64,000 bases of DNA from Icerya purchasi (taxonomy: Eukaryota > Arthropoda > Insecta > Hemiptera > Monophlebidae): positions 308,030,734 through 308,094,733 of the forward strand of contig CM077115.1 in the NCBI GenBank assembly GCA_039619475.1, in the 5' to 3' direction. Position 1 is the stretch's first letter. Each line of letters begins with the position of its first letter. The translations under genes and the position numbers were made by a program. The notes under the pieces are model-generated. The model was not told the origin of the DNA, did no database searches, and worked only from the letters and a program-made list of their open reading frames with translations. Below are positions 1 through 9,240 of this stretch, piece by piece.

Positions 1-844
1 TGAAAGCCGCATCCAGTTTGCCCCCGGTGACTTTTTGCAGCATTTCCGTGAAGCCAACCACCTTTCCGCTATCGATCTTTTCGTGAAATTGTGACAGAAA
101 CAACGTCATGTTTAGTTTCTTGATCACCGTATGCATCGCTCTCCAACTGAAGCCAAGTATTCTTCCGTCTTTTGTTAATATCATTTCCGGCATTCTCTCG
201 AAGATACCGGCTTGTATCGGATAACCGTGTAAATTTATAAAATCGAACTTTATCTCACCCGGATCGATCTCTCTGACGCCTCTTCCCGGCTCATAAACGA
301 AAGCGAGAATACGTTCATTTTTTCCCCTAAGTGTTGCGCATCTGAAAACGTGAAATTGTTCAGCGAACGTCCGGCATACTTTCCCACTGTCGGACGTCGT
401 CTCCGTCATCGGATTACGTATTAAGTTCAAGTAGAAGGTGTTATGCGGATCCCATTTATCAGCGGCTCCGCTAATGTAGGAAGTCGCAGTAGCTTCGTTG
501 CTGAAATACAGAACGACCGCTCTGTGATAATTCGAACTCGGATATCGCGTGTACTCTAGAAGTTCCACCGGTAAGCTCCAGGTACGCATTATGCGGTAAA
601 TCATACGGTTCCGTTCGAAAGCGGCCAGTTGTCGATCGAAGATAAATAGGGCGCTTTTCATCATTTGTCGCTCAATGATTGCCTTTTTGATGTCCACCAT
701 GGCGCGAGTAAAATTTGCCTGCTCCTCCCCTTCCTCGTTATCACTCGCCATTTGGATGTTTTTTCCGTTGCACAGAAATACTAGAAATACCGAAAAAGTC
801 AGCACGATGAAGCGAAAATAAATCCCGACGCGCTGGTACAGCAT
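1..844 (-). CDS. Ionotropic-receptor-like chemoreceptor, 5' part (runs off left edge)
   Basis: An open frame of 281 codons starts at the ATG at 844-842 and continues past base 1 with no stop. Residues about 9-26 are hydrophobic (FRFIVLTFSVFLVFL), fitting a signal peptide. The last third has the layout of the first ligand-binding lobe of insect ionotropic receptors (variant glutamate receptors): a strand ending in INLHGYPIQAGIFERMPEM, then DGRILGFSWRAMHTVIKKLN (helix after the glycine, ending in Leu-Asn) and a later TGGKLDAA stretch. The family forms ligand-gated cation channels in sensory neuron membranes. The pore and second lobe lie outside the window. No intron is seen in the visible part. 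Low similarity among divergent members prevents an orthologue name. The frame and fold assignment are seen directly; function is inferred. Confidence 0.72.
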   Translation of the reverse strand, partial: MLYQRVGIYFRFIVLTFSVFLVFLCNGKNIQMASDNEEGEEQANFTRAMVDIKKAIIERQMMKSALFIFDRQLAAFERNRMIYRIMRTWSLPVELLEYTRYPSSNYHRAVVLYFSNEATATSYISGAADKWDPHNTFYLNLIRNPMTETTSDSGKVCRTFAEQFHVFRCATLRGKNERILAFVYEPGRGVREIDPGEIKFDFINLHGYPIQAGIFERMPEMILTKDGRILGFSWRAMHTVIKKLNMTLFLSQFHEKIDSGKVVGFTEMLQKVTGGKLDAAF

Positions 845-1449
845 GCTCTTGATTGATGCGGTTAATGTGAAAAATTCCGCGCGCGATTGCACTACCGCGA
901 CAATTCAAAACAGTCGAAATTGACAATGTGGCAACGATGACGATGACGATGATGTCTCTCTTTTCATTATGAAGTTTTATTTACCTACTTCGCGAAAGAG
1001 CCTTTAAATGAAATATGGCGTTTGATTGGTTATCGCTTTTAATCGCTAACGAACTTTCTAGATACAAACCGCTTGAGAATCAGCGGTAAATAAATTCGAC
1101 TAGTGGCGAAGTTGTTTCTTCGTAACGTTTCTATCTATATATCGAAGAAAACAGTTGAAACAAAAGCTTTAACAGAACCCCGTGTACAAACTTTGAAAGG
1201 TAGAAAAGTAGTACTTAACGAAGAAAGAGAGAGAGAGAAAGGTAGAGTTTTATAAGAGGTCTGAATAAATAAGAAACCAAAAAATTACACGAGTTTATTT
1301 GCTTAGTACAGGAGCACCGCACGTTTCGAAATGTACTATTTACAATTGTATTAGTAATGCTGTAAGTACTACCGAGCGCTGATGTTGGCGTTTTTTATTT
1401 TAAATTTTCATTTTTTGTTTGTTTTTTTCTGTTTCCTCTGGGTTTTTTT
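845..1449. other. Intergenic, upstream of the receptor gene
   Basis: No coding frame is supported. It holds a short (GATGAC)-like run near 937-955, an AG-rich run near 1222-1240 and T-rich sequence near 1390-1450. Any promoter of the receptor gene would lie in its left part, but I see no convincing core element. Confidence 0.4.
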
Positions 1450-3120
1450 TAGCACGTTGACAAACGATTTTTTCTGTCAAAAACGATAAGAAACAAAAGA
1501 GTTAGTGAAATATCGATTCGATTAAAAATTGACCGAATGAAGGAACTAAGGAACTGTGGACTACGATGGGCAGGGAGGGAAGGACAGTATGTATGAGACG
1601 CAATACGGAGTAGAAGGCTTAAGAGATAACAAATTAAAATAAAGAATGACACGTTCAGCTTGACATCACACATTAAACTAGCGGACAATAAGGAGAGCCA
1701 AAAACTCGATAGCGAGATGAAAGAAGCAAGCTACGATCGATACGCAATCGACAAAAAGAAGAAACAAAATAGCGCTGCAAAGACAGAAATTTATGAAACC
1801 ATAGAGTAACCGGAAGATCCGGTTGAATAGAAAGATAAAGAGAAAATTGGTTAGAAAAGTAGGAAGCCTATGAGAGTCTGACCAAAACCTATAATGGAAC
1901 TTTTTAGACAATGCAAGTAAATTGTGTTAGCAGTGAACTTTTATTAATGGGAAGTACATTAACAGCTGCACCTCGAGACAATTGATCAACCCTTTTATTT
2001 CCTTCTGTACTAACATGGCCTGCAGTCCGAAGGAATTCAGTCTGAATATGGTATGTTTGGAAAAGGTTATGGATGATCAAACGAATACGAAGAATGATAG
2101 GAGCACTAGAAAAATGAGGAAGAACAGAAGATATAGTTTGTAAAACCCCTTTAGCATCAGAGATGATTAGAAATTTATTATTGTCTCGTACTAAGGTGAA
2201 GAATGGCTCTTAATATCGCAACAGACTCTGCAAAGAAAATAGAGCAGGTTGGAGGAAGTCTGTAACTTTCAAAGTAGCTGTGAACAGAATATAGGAAGGA
2301 TGCTCCAACACATCATGAGGACCCTTCGATCTCGTCAGTATATTGAAGAAAATGAAAAGGAAATAATAGTGTTAAGGAAATGTTGATTAGGTTGTGAAAG
2401 GGATTTAGAGTAAGGGGGGGCGACAAAAATAAATTAGGAGGAAAGAGAAAATCTGTAAAATGAAAGGTAAAGTAAGGAAGTTTGTTTTAGGTTATAATTT
2501 GTGGAATAAATTTAGCAAGTCGATTTGAGATATGAGAAAGAAAGGCAATTGTTTAGAAGTGAATCCCCAATTCTGAAATACGGACGAGTAGGGCGAAATG
2601 AGTTCTGAAAAAGAAATCGGAAGACCCTTTAAAAGGAAACGATAACCCAAGTAAGATCTACGAATTGGTGAAGGGGGAATATTACATTCAGCATGCATTG
2701 CGGGAGGAATGGAAGTTGATTGAAGGGCTCCTAGACATAAACGAGGGAAGCAATTCTAAACGCGGTCCAGTTTACAAAAGAGAGATCTGGAAGAGTTCCC
2801 ATAGAAAAACGAAGAATAATCTAGTTCGGAACAAACTATAGATTTATAAAGGACAATTAAGGTACTAGGATCTCTTCCCCATTTCGTTGATGAAATAGAT
2901 TTTTTAAAAGATTTAGTCTTTCAAGAACCGACATGTGAAGTTAGTTAATGTGCTCGAAAAAGGGAAGACGACTATTTAGGAACAGACCAAGATAACAAAA
3001 GTTATTGACTAAGGGAATAGGAACGTTACTTACAGAAGAGAGTTTACTAAAGAAGAGTTAGAAGGTCGATAACTAAAATTAATACAAGCGGATTTAGACG
3101 GTGAAATAAAAAGGTGTAAA
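1450..3120 (-). mobile_element. LINE-A copy 1, I-like non-LTR retrotransposon, 5'-truncated and decayed
   Basis: Minus-strand translation, across several stops and frameshifts, gives in order: the end of the reverse transcriptase (GADPSTLIVLYKSI-like stretch, then LYKSIVCSELDYSSFFYG), the connector (ECNIPPSPIRRSYLGYRFLL), an RNase H segment (FLIISDAKGVLQTISS, then a RTAGHVSTEGNKRVDQLSRG block standing for the HxxxxGN..AD motif) and the carboxy end (PSLPAHRSPQFLSSF). The 3' tail ends in GTCAACGTGCTA followed by A residues, like the other LINE-A copies in this window. It is a dead 3' fragment. Confidence 0.75.
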
Positions 3121-3189
3121 TCTGGAAGTGAGATATTTAATCTTGACAAAGAATTATTCATTTCTTCGTTTGCAGAGATAAGATCGTGA

Positions 3190-3655
3190 GAAGTGGAAAA
3201 TGGAAGGATATCATCAGCAAAAGAGAGGGAAGACGACGCTATCGAGAGGGAGGCTACATTAAGAATATATATATATATATCACGATACTTTCGGGATTAA
3301 ATGTAATCAAAAATTCTAGTCTTCGACTCTGTCCTAGTACGCTTAAATTCGTTCCAATTCAAGCAGTTTTGGCTGAATCTAATACGACACCTTTGTCTAT
3401 CCGTATATCTTATTTAGGCTATACTAAACGTTTTCCACTCATATGCTCTTCTCTTGTCCATTCTTACCTTTCTCGATTTCTAAGAGCTAGAGCATTTTCA
3501 CTTAAGAAAATAATCGCTGCCTTATCCCCTTTTTCCTTTTCTTCATTTCAATCAATTTCCCCTACTTTTTCTTCAACGTCCATCTCTGTTATTCTCTTAA
3601 AGTATTTATTCTATTTCCGTTTTCGAAATTCCAAGATGAAATTAATCTGATATTT
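3190..3655 (+). mobile_element. LINE-A copy 2, short fragment in opposite orientation
   Basis: The plus strand encodes the same connector seen in copy 1: LRLCPSTLKFVPIQAVLAES followed by NTTPLSIRISYLGYTKRFPL. In related elements this piece joins the reverse transcriptase to RNase H. It lacks the RNase H domain and a 3' tail. It begins just right of copy 1, so the two lie head to head and cover overlapping parts of the element. Confidence 0.65.
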
Positions 3656-6600
3656 GCACTACTATCAATTCTCTATTTCCTTTTAATTTCATTGATAGTT
3701 CGAGAAGAACTGATTGTTTCCAAATTTCCTCTTTTATCATTTGAAATTTTAACTTCGTTGTTTCGTTTCGACAAAATCTGTCGATGATACTTCTCAGTTG
3801 ACGAACATCATGAATAGGAACTTTTTAGATATAATTTCCGCCTAAAAGTGACGAGTAACGTAACTTATCGTATACTAACTAGTACAAGAATGAAAGGCTT
3901 TCTACGGACAACCAGGCTTCTAAGACCTGAACGCCTTAGTGCTTCATTGTATAAAAAAATGCTTTCATACTGTGTGACAAATTCGTAATCCAGCTATCAC
4001 AAAAACTTGCCACTGTATTTGTTGTTGTTACACATTGTTAACATTTTTACCGTGTCACAAAAACGTCTTGCTGCTCTTGGTTAATTTGCTACCGATTCTT
4101 GAAGTTATTGTGTTCTCTTGTTTAATTTCTAGTATTATTATTATTATTAACCTAATATTTTCACGTTAAATAAAGTGTTTTTTTCAAAATGATTTTTTAC
4201 TGAAGCGATTAGAGGATTCCTTATAATATTTTTTATTTTCTTAACTATGTTCAGGCGTAGCTCTATACATACTACGTGCGAACCTATCTTAGGATAAATA
4301 CAATAGCAGGGTCAACAGCCTCTGCATACAAATACGCTCGCCGTTTACCATGCCAAAAAGGGGAGAAAAAAGAGCTAGTCCATATAGGAGCACGGGAATT
4401 GCGCTTCAGAATAGCCCATCCGTTCGGAAGCGGAATCGCTCACAACCTTTAAAGAAATTACCGAATTTTCTGGAACTAGTAAAGTAATTAACGATGAATA
4501 AAAGTGGCTTGCTTAAGCGCGATTTTCATATTCGTTGCTAATTGTTTTTTTGTTTTTTTTTTTAAATATAAAATTGTTTAGTGCAATGATCCATTGTGAA
4601 TAATCCTACTGAGGTAGGTTTTTTAGGCGTAAAATTAAATAAAACTGAATAATTTCGGGGTTAACATATAAACTACGAATTAAATATTAGAACAAGGAAG
4701 ATGTACTGGTTACTAGGCAAAAACTCGCCAGCTCTCTGTAGATAATAAAATATTACTCTACAGGCAGGTTCTTTCTCTCATATGGGGAGGTATGGTTGCA
4801 AACTTTTAGGGGCTGCAGCGCAGATTCAAATATAAATATAATACAGAGATGTCAAAATAAGACGTTGAGTAAGAGTATACAACAGAATATAGTGATAGCC
4901 CAACAGTTTAGGTATAGACTAGCAAAAAAAAAAAACAACATATAAACTTAAAATTTCACTGCTAGTAAATATTGCAATTAAAGCATTGTCTTTATGAAAC
5001 GTATAACTCTGGGGCAACCGATTAATTGGACGCTAAAAGGATGAGAGAAAAAACCCATCAAGATTATATGTCTGATACGGCCTAATTTTTAAAATTATCT
5101 AAAACATCACCTTTAAACAAATTCAGGTAACTCATTTAAATGAAATATAAAATATACATATAACGAAAACCAAAAAAAAAAAGAAAAAATCATTTACAAT
5201 AATCGGTAGTTAAAATCAACAAAAAAGATATATTTTCGTGACAGCTCGGTTATTGAACTTAAAAAAAAAAAAAACAACACATTTTAAAAATGTGCCTAAA
5301 AGGAAGTTAAAAAAAAAAAATATATATATATACAATAGCCAATATTTCAACATTAAACTTCGATGCTCAGAATACTGTGTAAACTGTACGAAATCTCTGG
5401 AAAAAGTAATACTTTTCCGGACGTGTTTTACTCCGCTAGAACGTTTGCTATTTGCCGGAACCCTATTTCAGTTCCTTAGAAGAACCTTCAAGGTTTGCGA
5501 ATCATCCGGGTAACGGTGCGCGGTTCTTATTCTTAAATACTTTTAACACTCTAGGAATATACACACATATGTACAGAAATATTGCCAGAATTATAATAAT
5601 TTCTCGTCGGAACATAATGTAGATTAAAATAGTTCCTAATTGCATATTACAAGGGATCTTCAAACGCACGGTACACACGTTATGCTTTACAAAGCTTGTG
5701 TTTCATATTACTACGGAATACATTCAACTATATAATTAATGAACGTACATAAAATATTCGTTTAGCACATAATAATAACAATTTTCGCAACAGTTCGATT
5801 AAGCATCCGCCATTTATATAACAATTGTAGCAAATTCGAATTTGGAAGAACCGAGTTTCGGGAAAATTTCAATTTTGATTTTGTAAAATACTTAAATAAA
5901 TCGTCGTACAAAAGATATTTTTAACGCATAAATAGATTTTACCAGATTAAAAATCATCGTTTTTACGAACACCATTCGAAAAAATTCTAAAAACAGCAGC
6001 AGTGTTTTGGAAGCACACTATACGTCGAATGAATATCACGATCAGAGTGCTGTTTTCATTCGTTTTTGTTTAGTTTTTTTTTTCGTTTTTAGCGGTGATC
6101 ACTTTTTTAACCCTTGGTCCAGGTAAACAAAAATGCAAAATTCTAGTGTGTGAAATTCTGGCGTGCGAAATTCCGGTGTGCTCATCCGCATTCAAATTGC
6201 GATAAACTCGCACAACTGTTAGTAGATCAACTTCTTCGTTTATTTAATGCGGAATTCTTAGAGATAACATGAATACGTACGAGATAAAAGAATTTCTTAC
6301 ACAATAAATGAGTATGAACACTTTGAAACAAGATCGCCGAAGATCTCTGTTCGTCCTATAAAATTATTTGACACGTAATAGTAATACTCGCTAGTTTAAA
6401 AACATTTATTAGTATTACTTAAAATAATTTTATTTAAATATTCGTTCGGTGAAGTGTCATACGGAATGGAAAGTATGAAAAAAGATACGTGTTCTACTGA
6501 TTTTATTGAAATGCTCTTTACAAAAAAAAAAAAAAACATGAAAAAAATGTATCGTCTTTCGATATAAAATGTTATCGAATTCCTTTACCTTTTAAGTAAA

Positions 6601-6714
6601 ATAATAATAAAAAATCGTTCAAGCCAAAAATTCCGCCGTTTTACATTTCAATTCTGTACACATGGTATTGCGTGCGCATTAGTATTATGTGCACATGTAT
6701 ACGGTGTAAATTGG
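3656..6714. other. Gene-free AT-rich stretch between LINE-A and the channel gene
   Basis: No frame, RNA gene or complete element is supported. Contents: an (ATT)n run near 4135-4150, several poly-A tracts (near 4924, 5173, 5262, 6522), a (TA)n near 5320, and a three-fold 15-18 bp tandem repeat near 6134-6182. The part just left of 6715 is the likely 3' UTR of the potassium channel. Confidence 0.45.
6134..6182. repeat. Three-unit minisatellite, 15-18 bp
   Basis: Three consecutive units share the pattern AAATTCnnGnGTGnG: AAATTCTAGTGTGTG, AAATTCTGGCGTGCG, AAATTCCGGTGTGCT. Variation among units shows that the array is old. Confidence 0.6.
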
Positions 6715-7223
6715 TCATTCGTTTTCGTCTTCGTCTTTTATGATTCCTAGGTGTCTGGCGACCGATTTAACGTTGTTAATCACCTCCTCCTGCACTAGAT
6801 TGAAACTCATCGCTAACAGAGCGATCCCGAACAGAAGATAAAGCGAACAGATGGCGATGCTGATCTCGGCTTCCGGACCGGCTTTCTGTTTGGGAACAAA
6901 GTCACCGAAGCCGATCGTCGTCAATGTAATGAAACAGAAGTAGGCTGAATTGAAATATCCCCAGTCCGATTCGGTTTTGTCGAATAAAAACGCCCCTCCT
7001 AGAATGTAGCTGATGACCAAAAAAACGCACAGCCAAATCGGAACCGGCTTCGTGTAGTCAGCGTTGTAGTACGAATCCGCATAATCGTAATAGTAGTCGT
7101 AGAAGTCTTCGTAGTAAAAATAATCTCGCGGCGGTCGGGGAAACGTCTGCCGGTGAACCGCAAACCCGAGAGGTGATAAGATACGGGGACTCGGGCCGAT
7201 ATTTTCTTTATGCGATTTACCAC
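6715..7223 (-). CDS. Two-pore-domain K+ channel (TWIK/TWK type), last coding exon
   Basis: The exon starts after a pyrimidine-rich acceptor (TTCTCCTTTGCAG) with two bases that complete a codon split by the intron, and ends at TGA 6717-6715, 169 codons including the stop. In order it encodes the end of the cytoplasmic linker, a tyrosine/aspartate-rich tract, membrane helix M3 (VPIWLCVFLVISYILGGAFL), pore loop 2 with the GFG selectivity filter (ITLTTIGFGDF), helix M4 (ISIAICSLYLLFGIALLAMS) and a short acidic tail ending DEDENE. K2P channels are dimers carrying background K+ leak current in the plasma membrane. TTIGFGD with the downstream M4 is diagnostic. The ATG upstream at 7320 lies in the intron and is not the start. 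Confidence 0.9.
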
Positions 7224-7584
7224 CTGCAAAGGAGAATATATTATTATAATTGCATCGTTGTGTCGGCCAACAGTTACCATCGATAATCGTTAATAAAAAA
7301 ACGAATAAATTCGCGTGCAATAATGCGCTCTTAATACAAAAGTTACAATTGCAAGCGGTACCCTATTTTTTGCAATTTTGAATGTCTATCCTTGTTTTCG
7401 AAGCAATATTTAAAATCGCGCCGTATAAATATACTGCGAACAAATTTGTTTCATCGCAAAATTTCAATTCTCCTTTTAATATGGTAAATAAGCGAATTAT
7501 TCTTTATTCGCTATTAAATAGAAAAAAAAAAAAAAAAAAAGGGTTTAAATTCGCAAGCCAAAAATATTAACGAAATCCGCTTTA

Positions 7585-7833
7585 TTAACTTTTTCTTTTT
7601 TTTGTTTTTGAAAATTTATAAGTAATTACCTGAAATATTTCTAGTTCACGACTTTCAAATTTGTCTTTATTTATCGCTAAATCGAATATTGGTTGCATCC
7701 CTTTTACAACTGCTCGTTTCCTAGACATTTCTGGACGATAAATCAATTTTTCTAAATCCTTAAAAAACCCTAATTTGTAAATTTCATCAAAATTCTTAGA
7801 GCTGTTTCCAAGAATCCAATTACATACATACAC
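7585..7833 (-). pseudogene. Exon-like fragment A, unidentified (possibly armadillo-like)
   Basis: An 82-codon minus-strand frame contains NWILGNSSKNFDEIYKLGF, then a basic stretch EMSRKRAVVKGMQPIFDLA, ending at LEIFQ. A good splice donor (TTTCAG|GTAATT) lies exactly after the codon for Gln. A homologous, broken copy lies in the opposite orientation at about 9085-9240, so this is a duplicated unit rather than a chance frame. The WILGN start resembles armadillo repeats of importin-alpha, but that is weak. It lies inside the channel intron on the same strand as the channel; nothing shows it is transcribed. Confidence 0.35.
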
Positions 7834-7867
<34 letters not shown>

Positions 7868-8249
7868 TAATTACAACGTAATTTTTAGGCTCCCCCGTTC
7901 GAAAAAAGGTCCCAAAAAAATTTCCTAAAAAATGTCCCAATTTCATGTAACGCAGAATGTCCCAATTTTATGTAAGGTTGTTATATTTTATAGGATTTTT
8001 GTTATTGTTATTTAAAAAATGTTACAATTTTATGTGACGAAATATGTAACGAAACAATATCTTAATTTTATATAATGAAAGTTAAATGTTCGGATAGGAT
8101 TTTTGTGATTATGTTATTTTTTTTTGTGTTGATGCCAGTAAGAATTACGTTGTAAATTTTGATCATTTTATACAAAGTATAGAAGAGAAAGAGACAGAAA
8201 TGAAACCAAGAGGGGTTACACAGCCCCTTGCGAAGTCAAAATGGCTGAG

Positions 8250-8281
<32 letters not shown>
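7868..8281 (+). mobile_element. (TA)n-bounded TIR repeat, copy 1
   Basis: Flanked on the left by (TA)n 7841-7868 and on the right by (TA)n 8250-8281. It opens TTACAACGTAATTTTTAGGC and has several GTCCCAATTTTATGTAACG-type motifs. The right inverted end AAGAATTACGTTGTAA is at about 8131-8155, followed by a conserved tail with CATTTTATACAAAGTATAG and CAGCCCCTTGCGAAG. It is non-coding and shares its ends and tail with the copies at 36.3, 46.4, 53.2, 53.5, 56.0 and 59.7 kb. Confidence 0.7.
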
Positions 8282-8283
<2 letters not shown>

Positions 8284-8315
8284 CAGGTGGATCGTATTCG
8301 TAATATATAGATACG

Positions 8316-8655
8316 TGAATAAACAGGGCTAGACGATGTAGTGGAACAGATGGCCAAAATGAAATGGAGTTGGGCTGGTCACGTAGCTAGAAGAAACGAT
8401 AATAGATGGTCGAAGCGTGTCTTGCAATGGTGACCAATAGGCAAAAAAAAGAAACCAAGGAAGACCAATGACGTGTTGGCAGGATGATTTAGTAAAGGTA
8501 GCTCTGAAGGGAACTGCATGAGGAATGTACAGAACAGAAGTGGATGGAAGATGTTGGGGAAAGCCTTCATCTAGGAGTGAATTGACAAAGGCATATCGTG
8601 ATAAACTAGGGGATTGGTCTGCTGGCCGAAAGGCTGTTCCTTCGGACTTTAAATT
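8316..8655 (+). mobile_element. RTE-like LINE 3' remnant
   Basis: Plus-strand translation reads VEQMAKMKWSWAGHVARRND then NRWSKRVLQW and, in another frame, GRPMTCWQDDLVKVA. This is the typical carboxy end of arthropod endonuclease-reverse transcriptase proteins of RTE type (KW.WAGHVARR..NRW...GRP..RW.DD). Stops and frameshifts break it, and only the last 110 or so codons and an AT-rich 3' end remain. An A run follows at about 8705-8722. Confidence 0.7.
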
Positions 8656-8838
8656 ATTTTATTTTTTAAATTCTCGCAAAGACTGCGATTAACGTATATT
8701 TATTTAAAAAAAAAAAAAAAAAAAGATAAAAAATTGATCAAAAAATTAATAGGAGATTACACGAAGACTTACTTAAAATACATAAAAAAATTAATGGGCA
8801 ATCCAAAAATTGCTTCATTCTTACTTATGGTCATCCCT

Positions 8839-8937
8839 TTAAGAGAAACCTCGACGTCCACCCCCTCTACTGCTACTTTGACGTATTCCTCCGTGACCAC
8901 GTCCTGTCCTTCTATTTACACGTGATTCCTCACGCTC
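8839..8937 (-). other. Short Arg/Gly-rich frame, unassigned
   Basis: The minus strand reads EESRVNRRTGRGHGGIRQSS then SRGGGRRGFS and a stop, 33 codons after an upstream stop. The RGG-rich end resembles carboxy tails of RNA-binding proteins, but the length and lack of splice signals leave a chance frame or a pseudogene tail equally possible. Confidence 0.2.
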
Positions 8938-8958
8938 TTAATTCCCGAAAATAACTTC

Positions 8959-8990
8959 TATACTTGTAGTAACACTGTACTACAAGTATA
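8959..8990. repeat. Perfect 12-bp hairpin
   Basis: TATACTTGTAGT at 8959-8970 and its exact reverse complement at 8979-8990, separated by AACACTGT. No run of T follows that would suggest a terminator. Confidence 0.6.
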
Positions 8991-9084
8991 AAAACAACGT
9001 AACAGCTGCTGGAAATAATGAAACAGTGTTCCTAAACTTCAATCGCGTTTTTCTCGCATATTAAGCATAAGTATATACAATTTT

Positions 9085-9240
9085 TGCTTATAATTGGGTT
9101 CTTGGAAACAGTTCCAACGATGTTAATGGAATTCATTTTAGGGTCTAAAATCGATTGGTCCAGGTTTTACATCATTAGGGAAATTCTAGGAAACGAGAAA
9201 CTGTAAATGGAAAGCAACCCAATGTTCGTTTCAGTGATCA
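9085..9240 (+). pseudogene. Exon-like fragment B, broken copy of fragment A
   Basis: The plus strand begins TTGGGTTCTTGGAAACAG, one mismatch from the start of fragment A (TTGGATTCTTGGAAACAG). Similarity continues with TTAGGGT, TCTAGGAAACGAG and GCAACCCAAT blocks. Translation gives LGNSSNDVNGIHFRV then a stop, later SRKRETVNGKQPNVRFS, against LGNSSKNFDEIYKLGF and SRKRAVVKGMQPIFDLA in A. It is inverted relative to A, about 1.3 kb away, and frame-broken. Confidence 0.45.

Noticed and set aside
741..926. 61-codon minus-strand frame at the start of the window
   Set aside because: It overlaps the receptor gene in another frame and lacks any feature; the receptor frame is far longer and has family motifs.
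3265..3280. CRISPR-like or satellite arrays, prophage, operons
   Set aside because: Short repeats here are microsatellites; no spacer arrays, Shine-Dalgarno-led gene strings or phage genes exist anywhere in the window.
5238..5513. 91-codon plus-strand frame
   Set aside because: Half is Lys from poly-A tracts; no motif, no splice context.
6999..7280. 93-codon minus-strand frame inside the last channel exon
   Set aside because: Out-of-frame shadow of the channel coding sequence.
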